Shown: positions 44,144 to 53,878 of the stretch, piece by piece
Numbering within the stretch: the stretch's first letter is position 1
Layout: each line of letters opens with the position of its first letter
Source of the DNA: an uncultured Flaviramulus sp.
GTDB taxonomy: Bacteria > Bacteroidota > Bacteroidia > Flavobacteriales > Flavobacteriaceae
DNA length: 64,000 nucleotides
Assembly (NCBI GenBank): GCA_947501105.1
Contig: CANMUP010000004.1
Coordinates: forward strand, 434,001-498,000
Direction of reading: 5' to 3'
Notes under the pieces: model-generated
What the model was told of the DNA's origin: nothing
What the model saw: only the letters and a program-made list of their open reading frames with translations
Databases searched by the model: none
Made by a program: the position numbers and the translations under genes

Positions 44144-46786
44144 CTAATCTGTAAATACTAATTCGCCTTTGGCTTCTTTATCTTTAAATTGTTGAACTAG
44201 GTCTAGTGCGTCAGGTATAACATCGCTACATAGTATAATAAGCGATCCTTTTACTGCATTTTTAACCGCATATGTGATGGCTTCTTTTTCAGAAGGGATA
44301 ATGGTTGTTTTCTTATTTGGATCTTTCATTTTTATACCATCATTCAGCATTTTAATAAGCTCCTCTTCTGTTTTTCCGCGTAAGCGTTTATCTTGACGAA
44401 TAATAATTTCATCAAACATTTCAGCAGCAATCCCTCCCATTTCGTTGTTATCTTCAATTCGTCTATCACCAATACCTGCAATAATCCCCACTTTTACTGT
44501 GGCATCTAATTCGTCTGTGAATTTTTGAAGTGCTCGCATTCCTGCCGGATTATGTGCATAGTCTAATAGAATAGTAAAATCTTTAAATTCGAATAAATTT
44601 AATCTTCCTGGTGTTTGTGAAGCCGAAGGAATGAAAGTTTCTAAAGCTGCCTTCATATCTTCAATACTAATGCCTTGAACATGAGCAGCAAGTATAGCTC
44701 CAAGTACATTTTGAATCATAAATTTAGCTTTCCCTCCATAGGTTAATGGAATGTTTTCAGCTTTCATGATACGCATTTTCCATTCGCCTCTGCAAATTGT
44801 AACCCAACCGTTTTCATAAACTGCAGTAATCCCATTAAGGCGTTGTAGTGCTTTTATACGTGGATTGTTTTCATCCATAGAAAATAAGGCAACATTACAA
44901 TCAACATTGCGCCTCATATCATATACCAAGTCATCATCTGCATTTAAAATAGCATAACCATCTGGTAAAACTGTTTCTGGCACCACTGCTTTTACTTTTG
45001 CTAATTGTTCTATAGTATGAATTCCTTTTAAGCCTAAATGGTCTGCAGCTACATTGGTTACTACAGCAACATCACACTTTTTAAACCCTAGCCCAGCTCT
45101 TAGCAAACCTCCTCTTGCACATTCTAAAACTGCAAAATTTACTGTTGGATCCTTAAGTACAAATTCAGTACTTGCAGGACCTGTGCAGTCACCTGTCATC
45201 AATAATCGATTTTGTATATAAACACCGTCGCTGGTTGTATAACCAACACGGTAACCTTTCATTTTAGCTATATGTGCAATTAAGCGTGTTGTTGTAGTTT
45301 TTCCATTAGTCCCTGACGTTGCAATAATTGGAATACGGCCAGTATCTCCTTTTTGTGGGAATAACTTATCAATTACTGGTGATGCCACATTACGTGGTAA
45401 GCCAGTAGTTGGTGCTAAATGCATTCTAAATCCTGGTCCAGCATTTACTTCTAAAACAGCTCCACCTGTTTCAGATAGTGGTTTAGAAATATCTGTTGTC
45501 ATGATATCAATTCCACAAATATCTAAATCAATAATTTTAGAAATACGCTCTGCCATTGAGACATTTGCTGGGTGAATAATATCTGTAATATCTTCTGCAG
45601 TTCCTCCTGTACTTAGGTTTGCCGTATCTTTTAAAATAAGTCTTTCTTCTTCAGCTAATACCGAATCTAAAGTGTAACCAGCATCTTTAATAATAGTTTT
45701 TGTTAACTCATTTACAGTAATTTGAGTTAACACATTTTCATGACCATAGCCACGACGGGGGTCACTATTAACTTTATCAATAAGTTCTTGTACTGTAGCT
45801 TTGCCATCTCCAATAACATGTGCTGGTGTTCGTATAGCTCCAGCAACCAATTTATTATTAATAACTAATAATCTATAATCGTCTCCAACAATAAACTTTT
45901 CAACTATAATAGCACCACTTTTTGAACTCTCTTTTGCATGATGAAACGCTTGAAGCGCGTCCTCATAATTTTGAATATCAACGGTAATACCTCGACCATG
46001 ATTTCCATCAATTGGCTTTATAACTAATGGATAACCTACATAACGACATGCTTCCTCTAAACTTCGCTCACGACGAATAATATCGCCACGAGGCACCTCA
46101 ACTTCAGCTTGTTCTAATAAGTATTTAGTATCTTCTTTATCACAAGCCAATTCTACTCCTATGCTACTAGTTTCACTTGTAACTGTTGCTTGAATGCGTT
46201 TTTGATTTGCACCATAACCTAATTGACAAAGCGAATATTTATTTAACCTAATCCACGGAATACCTCTTGCTTCTGCCTCTTCTACAATAGATCCTGTACT
46301 TGGGCCTAAACGGTCTGCTTCACGAAGTTCACGCATTTCTTGAATGTCATCAGAAAGATCATATTCTTCACCAGCAATTAAAGCTTCACAAATACGAACG
46401 GCAGATTTAGCTGCAAAACGTCCAACAGATTCTTCCATATAAGAAAAAACTACGCTGTAAACACCTTCTTCTCCATAACCACGTGTTCTTCCAAAACCAG
46501 TGTCCATACCTGCAAGTGTCTGTATTTCCAAAGCAATGTGTTCTATAATATGCCCCATCCAAGTGCCATCATCTACTCGCATAAAAAACCCGCCTTCACA
46601 ACCTTCAGAACAGCGATGTGAATACATTGAAGGAAACATTGCTTTTAAACGTTCTGGGAAACCATCAATTTTATTTGATGGCAATTCTTCCATCTCTTCA
46701 AGATCAAGAACCATTACTATTAGTTTATGTCGTCTTACAGACCAATAATTTGGTCCTCTCATGGCATTAATCTCGCGTATCTTCAT
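44144..46786 (-). CDS. cphA: Cyanophycin synthetase
   Basis: Makes multi-L-arginyl-poly-L-aspartate from Asp and Arg with ATP. 880 residues. N-terminal domain (1-~160) with GPNYWSVRRHKLIVMVLDLE; ATP-grasp domain (~210-480) with YPLVIKPIDGNHGRGITVDI and EVNAGPGFRMH, which adds Asp; and a Mur-ligase-like domain from ~485 with ATSGTNGKTTTTRLIAH, which adds Arg, followed by LDYAHNPAGM. All three domains of the CphA1 type are complete. The length matches CphA1 (~870-900). It is divergent from cphB across 106 bp, with isoaspartyl peptidase beyond. Confidence 0.95.
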   Translation of the reverse strand: MKIREINAMRGPNYWSVRRHKLIVMVLDLEEMEELPSNKIDGFPERLKAMFPSMYSHRCSEGCEGGFFMRVDDGTWMGHIIEHIALEIQTLAGMDTGFGRTRGYGEEGVYSVVFSYMEESVGRFAAKSAVRICEALIAGEEYDLSDDIQEMRELREADRLGPSTGSIVEEAEARGIPWIRLNKYSLCQLGYGANQKRIQATVTSETSSIGVELACDKEDTKYLLEQAEVEVPRGDIIRRERSLEEACRYVGYPLVIKPIDGNHGRGITVDIQNYEDALQAFHHAKESSKSGAIIVEKFIVGDDYRLLVINNKLVAGAIRTPAHVIGDGKATVQELIDKVNSDPRRGYGHENVLTQITVNELTKTIIKDAGYTLDSVLAEEERLILKDTANLSTGGTAEDITDIIHPANVSMAERISKIIDLDICGIDIMTTDISKPLSETGGAVLEVNAGPGFRMHLAPTTGLPRNVASPVIDKLFPQKGDTGRIPIIATSGTNGKTTTTRLIAHIAKMKGYRVGYTTSDGVYIQNRLLMTGDCTGPASTEFVLKDPTVNFAVLECARGGLLRAGLGFKKCDVAVVTNVAADHLGLKGIHTIEQLAKVKAVVPETVLPDGYAILNADDDLVYDMRRNVDCNVALFSMDENNPRIKALQRLNGITAVYENGWVTICRGEWKMRIMKAENIPLTYGGKAKFMIQNVLGAILAAHVQGISIEDMKAALETFIPSASQTPGRLNLFEFKDFTILLDYAHNPAGMRALQKFTDELDATVKVGIIAGIGDRRIEDNNEMGGIAAEMFDEIIIRQDKRLRGKTEEELIKMLNDGIKMKDPNKKTTIIPSEKEAITYAVKNAVKGSLIILCSDVIPDALDLVQQFKDKEAKGELVFTD

Positions 46787-46855
46787 ATGGAATGGTTTAG
46801 TTAAATTTTAATGAAAGATTATAAATATATACATTTTTCCCTTAAAAAATTAGTT

Positions 46856-46863
46856 TATTTTTG
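46856..46863 (+). promoter_or_regulatory. cphB: Candidate -7 box for cphB
   Basis: TATTTTTG matches TAnnTTTG, 29 bp upstream of the cphB ATG. No TTG at the expected spacing, so support is moderate. Confidence 0.4.
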
Positions 46864-46892
46864 CCGATACAATAAAAAAAAGCTTAAATTTT

Positions 46893-47756
46893 ATGAAGTT
46901 GATAAAAGGGACATTAATTCCTATTGGTGGAAATGAAGATAAAGGGTTAGATGAAAATGAAATGTACACCTTAGAATTTATTGATGAAGGTATTTTATAT
47001 CATGTTGTTAAAGAATCAGGTGGTGTTAACGCAAATATTGTAGTTATTCCAACAGCATCAAGTATTCCTGTTGAAGTTGGTGAAAGCTATTTAAATGCCT
47101 TTGAAAAATTAGGTTGCAAAAATGTAGAAGTTTTAGATATTCGGTCTAAAGAAGACTCTGAAACCGAAAATGCCATAGAGTTGATAAAAAACGCAAACTG
47201 TATTATGTTTTCTGGTGGTAACCAATCAAAAATTACAGATAAAATTGGTGAAACAACTATTCATAAAATAATACAAGATCGTTATCAAAACGACACGGGT
47301 TTTGTAATTGCTGGAACTAGTGCTGGTGCTATGGCAATGGCAAGCCACATGATAGCTGGAGGAAGTGCAACTGAAGCTTTTATAAAAGGAGCCGTTACCA
47401 TGTACAATGGTTTAAGCTTAATTCCAGAATTAATTATTGATACACATTTTATTAGAAGAGGTCGTTTTGGAAGACAAAGTGAAGCTGTAGCTAAATATCC
47501 TAATTTAATTGGAATAGGTCTTGCAGAAGATACTGGAATGATTATTAAAAATGGAAACGATTGTACCGTAATTGGATCTGGTATGGCTATTGTTTTTGAT
47601 GGTAGTAAACTAACCCATAATAACGAAAAAGTTTTGAAAGAAGGTACACCTATGACCATGGCTAATCTTACTGTTCATGTACTTTCAAATGGCGATAAGT
47701 TTGATGTTAAAAACAGAAAGGTTTCAGTATTACCAATTGAAGCTCCTTTTATTTAA
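46893..47756 (+). CDS. cphB: Cyanophycinase
   Basis: Serine-type exopeptidase of the S51 family that releases beta-Asp-Arg dipeptides from cyanophycin. 287 residues, close to the family's ~270-290. Features: GTLIPIGGNEDKG at the start, MFSGGNQSKI, and the nucleophile elbow AGTSAGAMAMA with the Ser near residue 142, then DTHFIRRGRFGR. No signal peptide, so intracellular, as expected for breakdown of an internal store. Divergent from cphA. Confidence 0.94.
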   Translation: MKLIKGTLIPIGGNEDKGLDENEMYTLEFIDEGILYHVVKESGGVNANIVVIPTASSIPVEVGESYLNAFEKLGCKNVEVLDIRSKEDSETENAIELIKNANCIMFSGGNQSKITDKIGETTIHKIIQDRYQNDTGFVIAGTSAGAMAMASHMIAGGSATEAFIKGAVTMYNGLSLIPELIIDTHFIRRGRFGRQSEAVAKYPNLIGIGLAEDTGMIIKNGNDCTVIGSGMAIVFDGSKLTHNNEKVLKEGTPMTMANLTVHVLSNGDKFDVKNRKVSVLPIEAPFI

Positions 47757-47770
47757 AATTCAATAAATTT

Positions 47771-47852
47771 TTTGGGCGTTACCTAAAGGTCGGGCTATAC
47801 ACTATATCTTTTTTAAAAAATAAAAAAGGATGCCGTTTCTATCCCTAACGCA
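47771..47852 (-). repeat. Dispersed intergenic repeat, copy B
   Basis: Read on the minus strand it gives GCGTTAGGGAT, GGCATCC, two T6 runs, AAAAAAGATATAGTG, AGCCCGACC and GGTAACGCCCAAAA, the same ordered blocks as copy A at 30583-30738. It begins 62 nt after the isoaspartyl peptidase stop on the same strand. Confidence 0.75.
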
Positions 47853-47914
47853 TAATCTATATACATTTAACATGTATATTTCAGATTCAAGAGATCACTT
47901 TTTTCAAAAGGATT

Positions 47915-48844
47915 TTATTTATAAATAGAAATCTCTTCTTGTCCTTTTGAAGTTTTACTTGCGCGATACATACCTTCTGTATTAAAAGGCATTGCAATAT
48001 TACCTTGTGTATCTACAGCAATTAAACCCCCATCACCGTTTATTTCTAGAATTCTTTTATTAATCACATCATTTGAAGCATCTTCTAAAGATAAGTCTTT
48101 GTGTTCCATTAAGCAGGCCACATCGTAGGCCACAACACCCTTAATAAAAAACTCGCCACTGCCTGTACAGCTTATAGCACAGGTTTTATTGTTAGCATAA
48201 TTTCCAGCCCCAATCATAGGGCTATCTCCAACACGTCCCCATTTTTTATTGGTCATCCCTCCTGTAGATGTTGCTGCGGCGATATTCCCATTTTTATCAC
48301 AAGCCACTGCTCCAACTGTTCCAAATTTTGAATCTTTTTTTGTTGAATGGTCTAGTTGAAAGTTATCTGTATCCTTAATTTCTAACCATTGATTATGTCG
48401 AAATTTATCATAAAAATAAGAAGCATCTTCAACTTTATAATCTAGTTGTTTTGCAAACTGCATGGCACCTTCTCCAGCTAAAAAAACATGCTCACTCTTT
48501 TCCATTACATCTCGGGCTAAACTCACAGGGTTTTTAATTCCAGTAATTAAGCTTACCGCTCCTGCATTCAATGTTTTTCCGTCCATAATACTGGCATCCA
48601 TTTCATGACTTTCGGTAGCTGTAAAAACACTCCCTTTCCCAGCATTAAATAATGGTGAATCTTCAAGTGCAACAACAGCTACTTCAACAGCTTCAACTGC
48701 AGTTCCTCCATTTGTTAAAATAGTATAACCTTTATCTAAAGCTAATTTTAAAGCTAATTTATATTGAGTTTCTAACTCAGGAGTCATCATCCCTTTTACT
48801 AAAGTACCCGCACCACCATGAATGGCTATTGAAAATGTATTCAT
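47915..48844 (-). CDS. Isoaspartyl peptidase / plant-type L-asparaginase
   Basis: Hydrolyses beta-Asp dipeptides, including the beta-Asp-Arg made by cyanophycinase, and asparagine. 309 residues. Ntn-hydrolase with FSIAIHGGAGTLVKG at the start, SKFGTVGAVACDKNGN, where Thr (near 172) becomes the nucleophile after self-cleavage, GRVGDSPMIGAG and SCTGSGEFFIKG. The GTVG context marks the plant-type branch, unlike the HDTIG form at 37691. No signal peptide; cytoplasmic. It completes the cyanophycin pathway and points towards cphB. Confidence 0.94.
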   Translation of the reverse strand: MNTFSIAIHGGAGTLVKGMMTPELETQYKLALKLALDKGYTILTNGGTAVEAVEVAVVALEDSPLFNAGKGSVFTATESHEMDASIMDGKTLNAGAVSLITGIKNPVSLARDVMEKSEHVFLAGEGAMQFAKQLDYKVEDASYFYDKFRHNQWLEIKDTDNFQLDHSTKKDSKFGTVGAVACDKNGNIAAATSTGGMTNKKWGRVGDSPMIGAGNYANNKTCAISCTGSGEFFIKGVVAYDVACLMEHKDLSLEDASNDVINKRILEINGDGGLIAVDTQGNIAMPFNTEGMYRASKTSKGQEEISIYK

Positions 48845-48942
48845 TCTAAAAAATTAAAGGCGAAAATTACAAATTGCATTTCACATAATGCTTATTTAAC
48901 GCATAAGTTTTTGTAGTTTTATAATCTTCAAAAATAAATTCA

Positions 48943-51786
48943 ATGTCAGATCAAAAACGTCTTTTCCTAGTCGATGCCTTTGCCTTAATTTTCAGAGGTT
49001 ATTATGCTTTTATTAAAAACCCAAGAATAAATTCTAAAGGGGTTGATACTTCAGCCATTATGGGTTTTATGAATTCGCTCTTAGATGTTATTAAACGTGA
49101 ACGACCAGACCATTTAGCTGTTTGTTTTGATAAAGGCGGAAGTGCTGATCGTGTTGAAATGTATGCCGAATATAAAGCAAACAGAGATGAGACACCTGAA
49201 GCCATAAAAATTGCCGTACCTATTATTCAAGACATTTTAAAGGCTATGCATATTCCTATTATGGTAAAAGCAGGTTTTGAGGCCGACGATGTTATAGGAA
49301 CACTTTCTAAGCAAGCTGAAAAAGAGGGTTATAAAACTTTTATGGTGACACCTGATAAAGATTTTGCACAATTAGTTTCTGACAATATTTTTATGTATCG
49401 CCCTGTTTTTGGTGGCGGTTACGAAACTTGGGGCATTCCTGAAGTACAGAAGAAATTTGAAGTTGAAAACCCGTTACAAGTCATTGACTTTTTAGGAATG
49501 ATGGGAGATTCCAGCGACAACATTCCTGGATTACCTGGTGTTGGTGAGAAAACAGCAAAAAAGTTTTTAGCACAATATGGTAGCATGGAGAACCTTCTTG
49601 CTAATACTCATGAACTTAAAGGTAAAATGAAGGAGAAAATTGAAGCTAATGGAGAACTTGGTATACTTTCAAAAAAATTAGCAACCATTATGTTGGATGT
49701 TCCCGTAACTTTTGATGCTAAAGATTTTGAACTCGATCATCCAGATATTGAAGCGGTAAAAAATATTTTTCAAGATTTGGAATTTAGACGCTTAACTGAT
49801 AATTTCTTAAAAACATTTTCTACTGAAACTCAAACAACACCTACTTTAACACCACAAAAACAAGAGGCACCAAAAATTACTCCTAAAGAGCAAAAATCTG
49901 CTGGAGCTGGACAATTTTCTTTGTTTGGCGGAGATGATTCAGTTACAACAGAAACGACTTCAGAATATACAAGACAAACAGCTAAAACTTCATCTCACTT
50001 TTACCAAAGCATTTCTCCCGGAATTGCCACTAAACTCTTCATTAAAAACTTGATGAATCAAGCATCAGTATGTTTTGATACAGAGACAACAGGTTTGAAC
50101 CCAATAACCGCAGAATTAGTTGGCATTGCTTTCTCATGGGAGGTTGGAAAAGGATTTTATATGCCTTTCCCTGAAAACAAAAATGAAGCACAAGAGCTTA
50201 TAGAACAGTTGCGTCCATTTTTTGAAAGTGAATCTATTCAGAAAATTGGCCAGAATCTGAAGTATGACATCAAAGTTTTAGCGAAATATAATGTAACTGT
50301 AAAGGGCAAGCTATTTGATACTATGTTGGCACATTACCTAATCAATCCAGATATGCGACATAATATGGATGTGTTAGCAGAAACCTATTTAAATTACACC
50401 CCAATTTCGATAACCGAACTCATTGGTAAAAAAGGCAAAAATCAACTCTCGATGCGAGAAGTTGATCTTGAAAAACAAACCGAATATGCTGTTGAAGATG
50501 CCGATATAACACTTCAATTAAAAGAACATTTTGAAAAAGAATTAGGCGAAGCTAATACTCAAAAGCTTTTTGATGAAATTGAAATTCCGTTGTTACGTGT
50601 TTTAGCAACTATGGAATTAGAAGGTATAAATTTAGATAAAGCATTTTTGAATTCACTTTCAGAACAACTCAATATCGATATTGCTAATCTTGAAAAAAGT
50701 ATTTACAGTGCTGCTAATGAAGAATTCAATATTGCCTCACCAAAACAATTAGGAATTATTCTTTTTGAAAAAATGAAACTAGTTGACAAACCAAAAAAGA
50801 CTAAAACTGGGCAATACTCAACCTCTGAAGATGTGCTAAGTTATTTAGCAAAAGACCACAAAATTATTCAAAACATATTAGATTTTAGAGGTTTATCAAA
50901 GCTAAAGAGCACATATGTAGACGCTTTACCAACTCAAGTTGAAGAAACAACTGGAAGAGTGCATACAGATTATATGCAAGCGGTTGCTGCTACAGGTCGA
51001 TTGAGTAGCAATAACCCTAATTTACAAAACATTCCAATTCGTACTGAGCGTGGAAGACAAGTGCGTAAAGCATTTATTCCACGAAATGAAAATTACACCT
51101 TATTGGCTGCTGATTATTCTCAAATAGAACTACGTATTATTGCTGCTTTAAGTAAAGAAGAAACCATGATTGAAGCCTTTAACAATGGGGAAGATATTCA
51201 TGCTTCAACAGCCTCAAAAGTTTTTGATGTGCCGTTAAATGAAGTTACACGCGAACAACGAAGCAATGCAAAAACCGTTAATTTCGGGATTATTTATGGT
51301 GTATCTGCTTTTGGATTAAGTAATCAAACTGATTTATCTCGAAGCGAATCTAAAGAATTGATTGACACTTACTATGCAACATATCCTAAATTACGAAACT
51401 TTATCAGCGAACAAGTCGATTTTGCTCGTGATAACGGCTATGTACAAACCGTTTTAGGTCGTCGTCGCTACTTAAAGGATATTAATTCTAGAAATGCCGT
51501 GGTTCGTGGTGCGGCAGAACGTAATGCAGTAAACGCGCCAATTCAAGGTAGTGCTGCTGATATTATTAAAATAGCTATGATTAATATTCATGAGAAACTT
51601 ATAGAAGGTAACTACAAAACTAAAATGCTTTTACAAGTGCATGATGAGTTGGTTTTCGATGTTTATAAACCAGAATTAGACGCTATCAAAGCTCTAGTAA
51701 AAAGCGAAATGGAGAACGCTTATAAATTAGACGTTCCATTAGATGTTGATTTAGATATTGGAGATAATTGGTTAGAGGCGCATTAA
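48943..51786 (+). CDS. polA: DNA polymerase I
   Basis: Repair and primer-removal polymerase. 947 residues with three domains: 5'-3' exonuclease (1-~300, LFLVDAFALIFRGYYA, MVTPDKDFAQLV, GDSSDNIPGLPGVGEKTA), 3'-5' exonuclease (~370-550) with CFDTETTGLNP, IGQNLKYDIKVL and YAVEDADITLQL, and polymerase (~560-947). Motif A AADYSQIELR is near 722, motif B RSNAKTVNFGIIYGVSAFG near 775, and motif C QVHDELVFD near 899. The exonuclease Asp/Glu pair is intact, so proofreading is probably active. A Ser/Thr/Gln-rich linker lies between domains 1 and 2. Stand-alone gene. Confidence 0.97.
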   Translation: MSDQKRLFLVDAFALIFRGYYAFIKNPRINSKGVDTSAIMGFMNSLLDVIKRERPDHLAVCFDKGGSADRVEMYAEYKANRDETPEAIKIAVPIIQDILKAMHIPIMVKAGFEADDVIGTLSKQAEKEGYKTFMVTPDKDFAQLVSDNIFMYRPVFGGGYETWGIPEVQKKFEVENPLQVIDFLGMMGDSSDNIPGLPGVGEKTAKKFLAQYGSMENLLANTHELKGKMKEKIEANGELGILSKKLATIMLDVPVTFDAKDFELDHPDIEAVKNIFQDLEFRRLTDNFLKTFSTETQTTPTLTPQKQEAPKITPKEQKSAGAGQFSLFGGDDSVTTETTSEYTRQTAKTSSHFYQSISPGIATKLFIKNLMNQASVCFDTETTGLNPITAELVGIAFSWEVGKGFYMPFPENKNEAQELIEQLRPFFESESIQKIGQNLKYDIKVLAKYNVTVKGKLFDTMLAHYLINPDMRHNMDVLAETYLNYTPISITELIGKKGKNQLSMREVDLEKQTEYAVEDADITLQLKEHFEKELGEANTQKLFDEIEIPLLRVLATMELEGINLDKAFLNSLSEQLNIDIANLEKSIYSAANEEFNIASPKQLGIILFEKMKLVDKPKKTKTGQYSTSEDVLSYLAKDHKIIQNILDFRGLSKLKSTYVDALPTQVEETTGRVHTDYMQAVAATGRLSSNNPNLQNIPIRTERGRQVRKAFIPRNENYTLLAADYSQIELRIIAALSKEETMIEAFNNGEDIHASTASKVFDVPLNEVTREQRSNAKTVNFGIIYGVSAFGLSNQTDLSRSESKELIDTYYATYPKLRNFISEQVDFARDNGYVQTVLGRRRYLKDINSRNAVVRGAAERNAVNAPIQGSAADIIKIAMINIHEKLIEGNYKTKMLLQVHDELVFDVYKPELDAIKALVKSEMENAYKLDVPLDVDLDIGDNWLEAH

Positions 51787-51821
51787 CACTAATTAATATA
51801 TTATTTCCTAAACAAATAAAT

Positions 51822-53717
51822 TTAATTTTTGATAAACTTTAAACCTTTTTGGTTATCAAAAGAAATAAAATATAATCCATCAGTTAAGTGTTGTATGTCT
51901 ATTGCTTCATTATGCTTTATTTTACCAATTTTAAGTTTAGTACCAAGAATATTATAAATAGCATAGCGTTTAAATCCTGTAAAACCTCTAATGTTGATAG
52001 CATTTGAAGATGGGTTTGGAAAAAGTGTTAATTCATTTTCATTTCTATAAGTTTTTACTTCAAGTGCTTGATTAGTTGAGCGCTGGTATGACATTCCATT
52101 TTGCATAAATGCATTTTTTTTAAATGTACTTTTACTTAGGGTATTACCAGTCCACGATGTAAATTTTATATCTATATATGTATTATCGGTTAGTAAATGA
52201 AGTACCATATCTAAATTAAGCATACTTTGGGGATCACTGCTAATGGTGTTTTCCCAAGTATCAAAGGTTAAAGTTTCTATATCAGCAATTGTACCGAAAG
52301 CCCATTCAGTATCTACAGGGCTTACTAATGATGTATAGTCTGTTTCTGAAACGATATTAAAGATCCCTCCTGTATTAGCTCTAGTTAACCATACTTTATC
52401 TGTAATTCTGTCTTGATTAGCCTCTTGCGACCAATCAGAATTATCGCTTAAAGAAAATGTTGTTGGAGCACCAGTCCAAATAGATTGAGGAAACTCAAAT
52501 ATTCTTACATGCCCAGCTAAATTAGCAGAACCATCATTTTCGGTAGCTCCAATGGCTACAATACCATTAGCTGAGATTGAAACAGAACCTCCCGAATCAT
52601 CTTGAAAAGCTTCACCATTTATATCATCTCCCTGCTGAATCCAACCTATCCCATTAAATTTAAAAACACGTACATGACCAGTTCTTACATTATTACTAGT
52701 TGATCCTATAGCAACTGTTAAACCATCTGAGATTAAAGAGAATGTATTAGGGTTCCCTATATTATCTCCACTTGCCTCACCATTAATTTCAGACCCGATT
52801 TGAACCCAATTACTTCCATTATATTGAAAAACTCTTACATGACCCGATTGTAAACCATTACTATCATTCCCACTTGCTCCCATAGCTATCCTATTGCCAT
52901 CACTTGATAGCGAAACGCCTCCAGGAAAATCATTAAAGTTTTCTCCTGCTATTCCAGAACCTAATTCAACCCAACTAGTGCCATTATATTCATATACTCT
53001 AGCACTACCTAAACTGTTTCCTAGTGTATCATCACTTGGAATAGATATAGCTAAACGCTTTCCATCTGATGATAATGATACGCCTTTACCTAATTGATCA
53101 CTAGCATTACCAACAAAATCAGCTCCAGTTTGTACCCAATCTGTACCATTAAAAGAGAACACGCGTGCAATTCCCATAAAAGAGTTATTGCCACTAGAAC
53201 CAATAGCCAAATGCAATCCATCTGAAGATAAATCTATTCTACCATTAAACCCATCAGTCTCACCTGCTCCCAAAATACCTGTACCAACTTGCATCCAACT
53301 ACCTCCGCTAAAATCATAAACTTTTGTTTCTCCAGCATTTATATTAACACCCGTGTTACGTACAGCATGTACAGCAACTCTTAAACCACTAGAAGATAGA
53401 GACAGCCTGTCGCCAAAGAAGATCCCTGCCCCAGACCCTTCAATATCTTGTCCCAATTGAAACCATGTACCATTAATATTTTGATAAACCCTCACATGTC
53501 CAGCGTCATCTCCATTTCCATCATTACCTGATGCTCCAATAGCTACTATTGTTCCATCAGCTGATATAGAAACTGATCGTCCTGAACGATCAACAGCTGC
53601 TTCACCATCAATATCTTGACCTACTTGTGTCCATTGCGAATAACTATTATGTGTTCCTAAAAATAAGACTATAAAAACTATTATGCTTCTTGATATAAAT
53701 TGAGTAATTTTTTTCAT
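51822..53717 (-). CDS. T9SS-sorted protein with a seven-bladed propeller
   Basis: 631 residues with a signal peptide (cut near NSYS). Residues ~27-410 hold seven repeats of about 55 residues, each with a WxQxGxDIxGE start, SLSSDGxxxAIG, and GHVRVYxYNG; seven copies suit a closed propeller. The middle (~415-545) has no family I recognise. The C-terminus (~550-631) is a type A secretion sorting domain: LTLFPNPSSNAINI, YNILGTKL, DIQHLTDGLYFI, LKFIKN. It is therefore exported across the outer membrane by T9SS and released or attached to the surface. No catalytic residues are evident. Confidence 0.9.
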   Translation of the reverse strand: MKKITQFISRSIIVFIVLFLGTHNSYSQWTQVGQDIDGEAAVDRSGRSVSISADGTIVAIGASGNDGNGDDAGHVRVYQNINGTWFQLGQDIEGSGAGIFFGDRLSLSSSGLRVAVHAVRNTGVNINAGETKVYDFSGGSWMQVGTGILGAGETDGFNGRIDLSSDGLHLAIGSSGNNSFMGIARVFSFNGTDWVQTGADFVGNASDQLGKGVSLSSDGKRLAISIPSDDTLGNSLGSARVYEYNGTSWVELGSGIAGENFNDFPGGVSLSSDGNRIAMGASGNDSNGLQSGHVRVFQYNGSNWVQIGSEINGEASGDNIGNPNTFSLISDGLTVAIGSTSNNVRTGHVRVFKFNGIGWIQQGDDINGEAFQDDSGGSVSISANGIVAIGATENDGSANLAGHVRIFEFPQSIWTGAPTTFSLSDNSDWSQEANQDRITDKVWLTRANTGGIFNIVSETDYTSLVSPVDTEWAFGTIADIETLTFDTWENTISSDPQSMLNLDMVLHLLTDNTYIDIKFTSWTGNTLSKSTFKKNAFMQNGMSYQRSTNQALEVKTYRNENELTLFPNPSSNAINIRGFTGFKRYAIYNILGTKLKIGKIKHNEAIDIQHLTDGLYFISFDNQKGLKFIKN

Positions 53718-53878
53718 AATAACTGATTTTAATTATAAAATAAATTTATACTTCATAGCACATATTACATATACCTAATTATAGGTATTCGCATTTATTC
53801 ATTAGTTGATTAATTTTATAAATCTTTTAGATTATAAATGATTAGCTTTATAATTCAAAAATTAGAAGATTATTAAGT

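Noticed and set aside
47285-47659. A 124-codon minus-strand frame inside cphB
   Set aside because: Shadow of the cyanophycinase frame; no independent start context or domain.
47859-47879. Hairpin ATATACAT/ATGTATAT as a terminator for the isoaspartyl peptidase gene
   Set aside because: The stem is all A/T except one pair and no U-run follows on the minus strand.
53771-53788. Small palindrome ATACCTA/TAGGTAT upstream of the T9SS propeller gene as an operator
   Set aside because: Only a 7-bp AT-rich stem with no second copy found and no neighbouring regulator to link it to.
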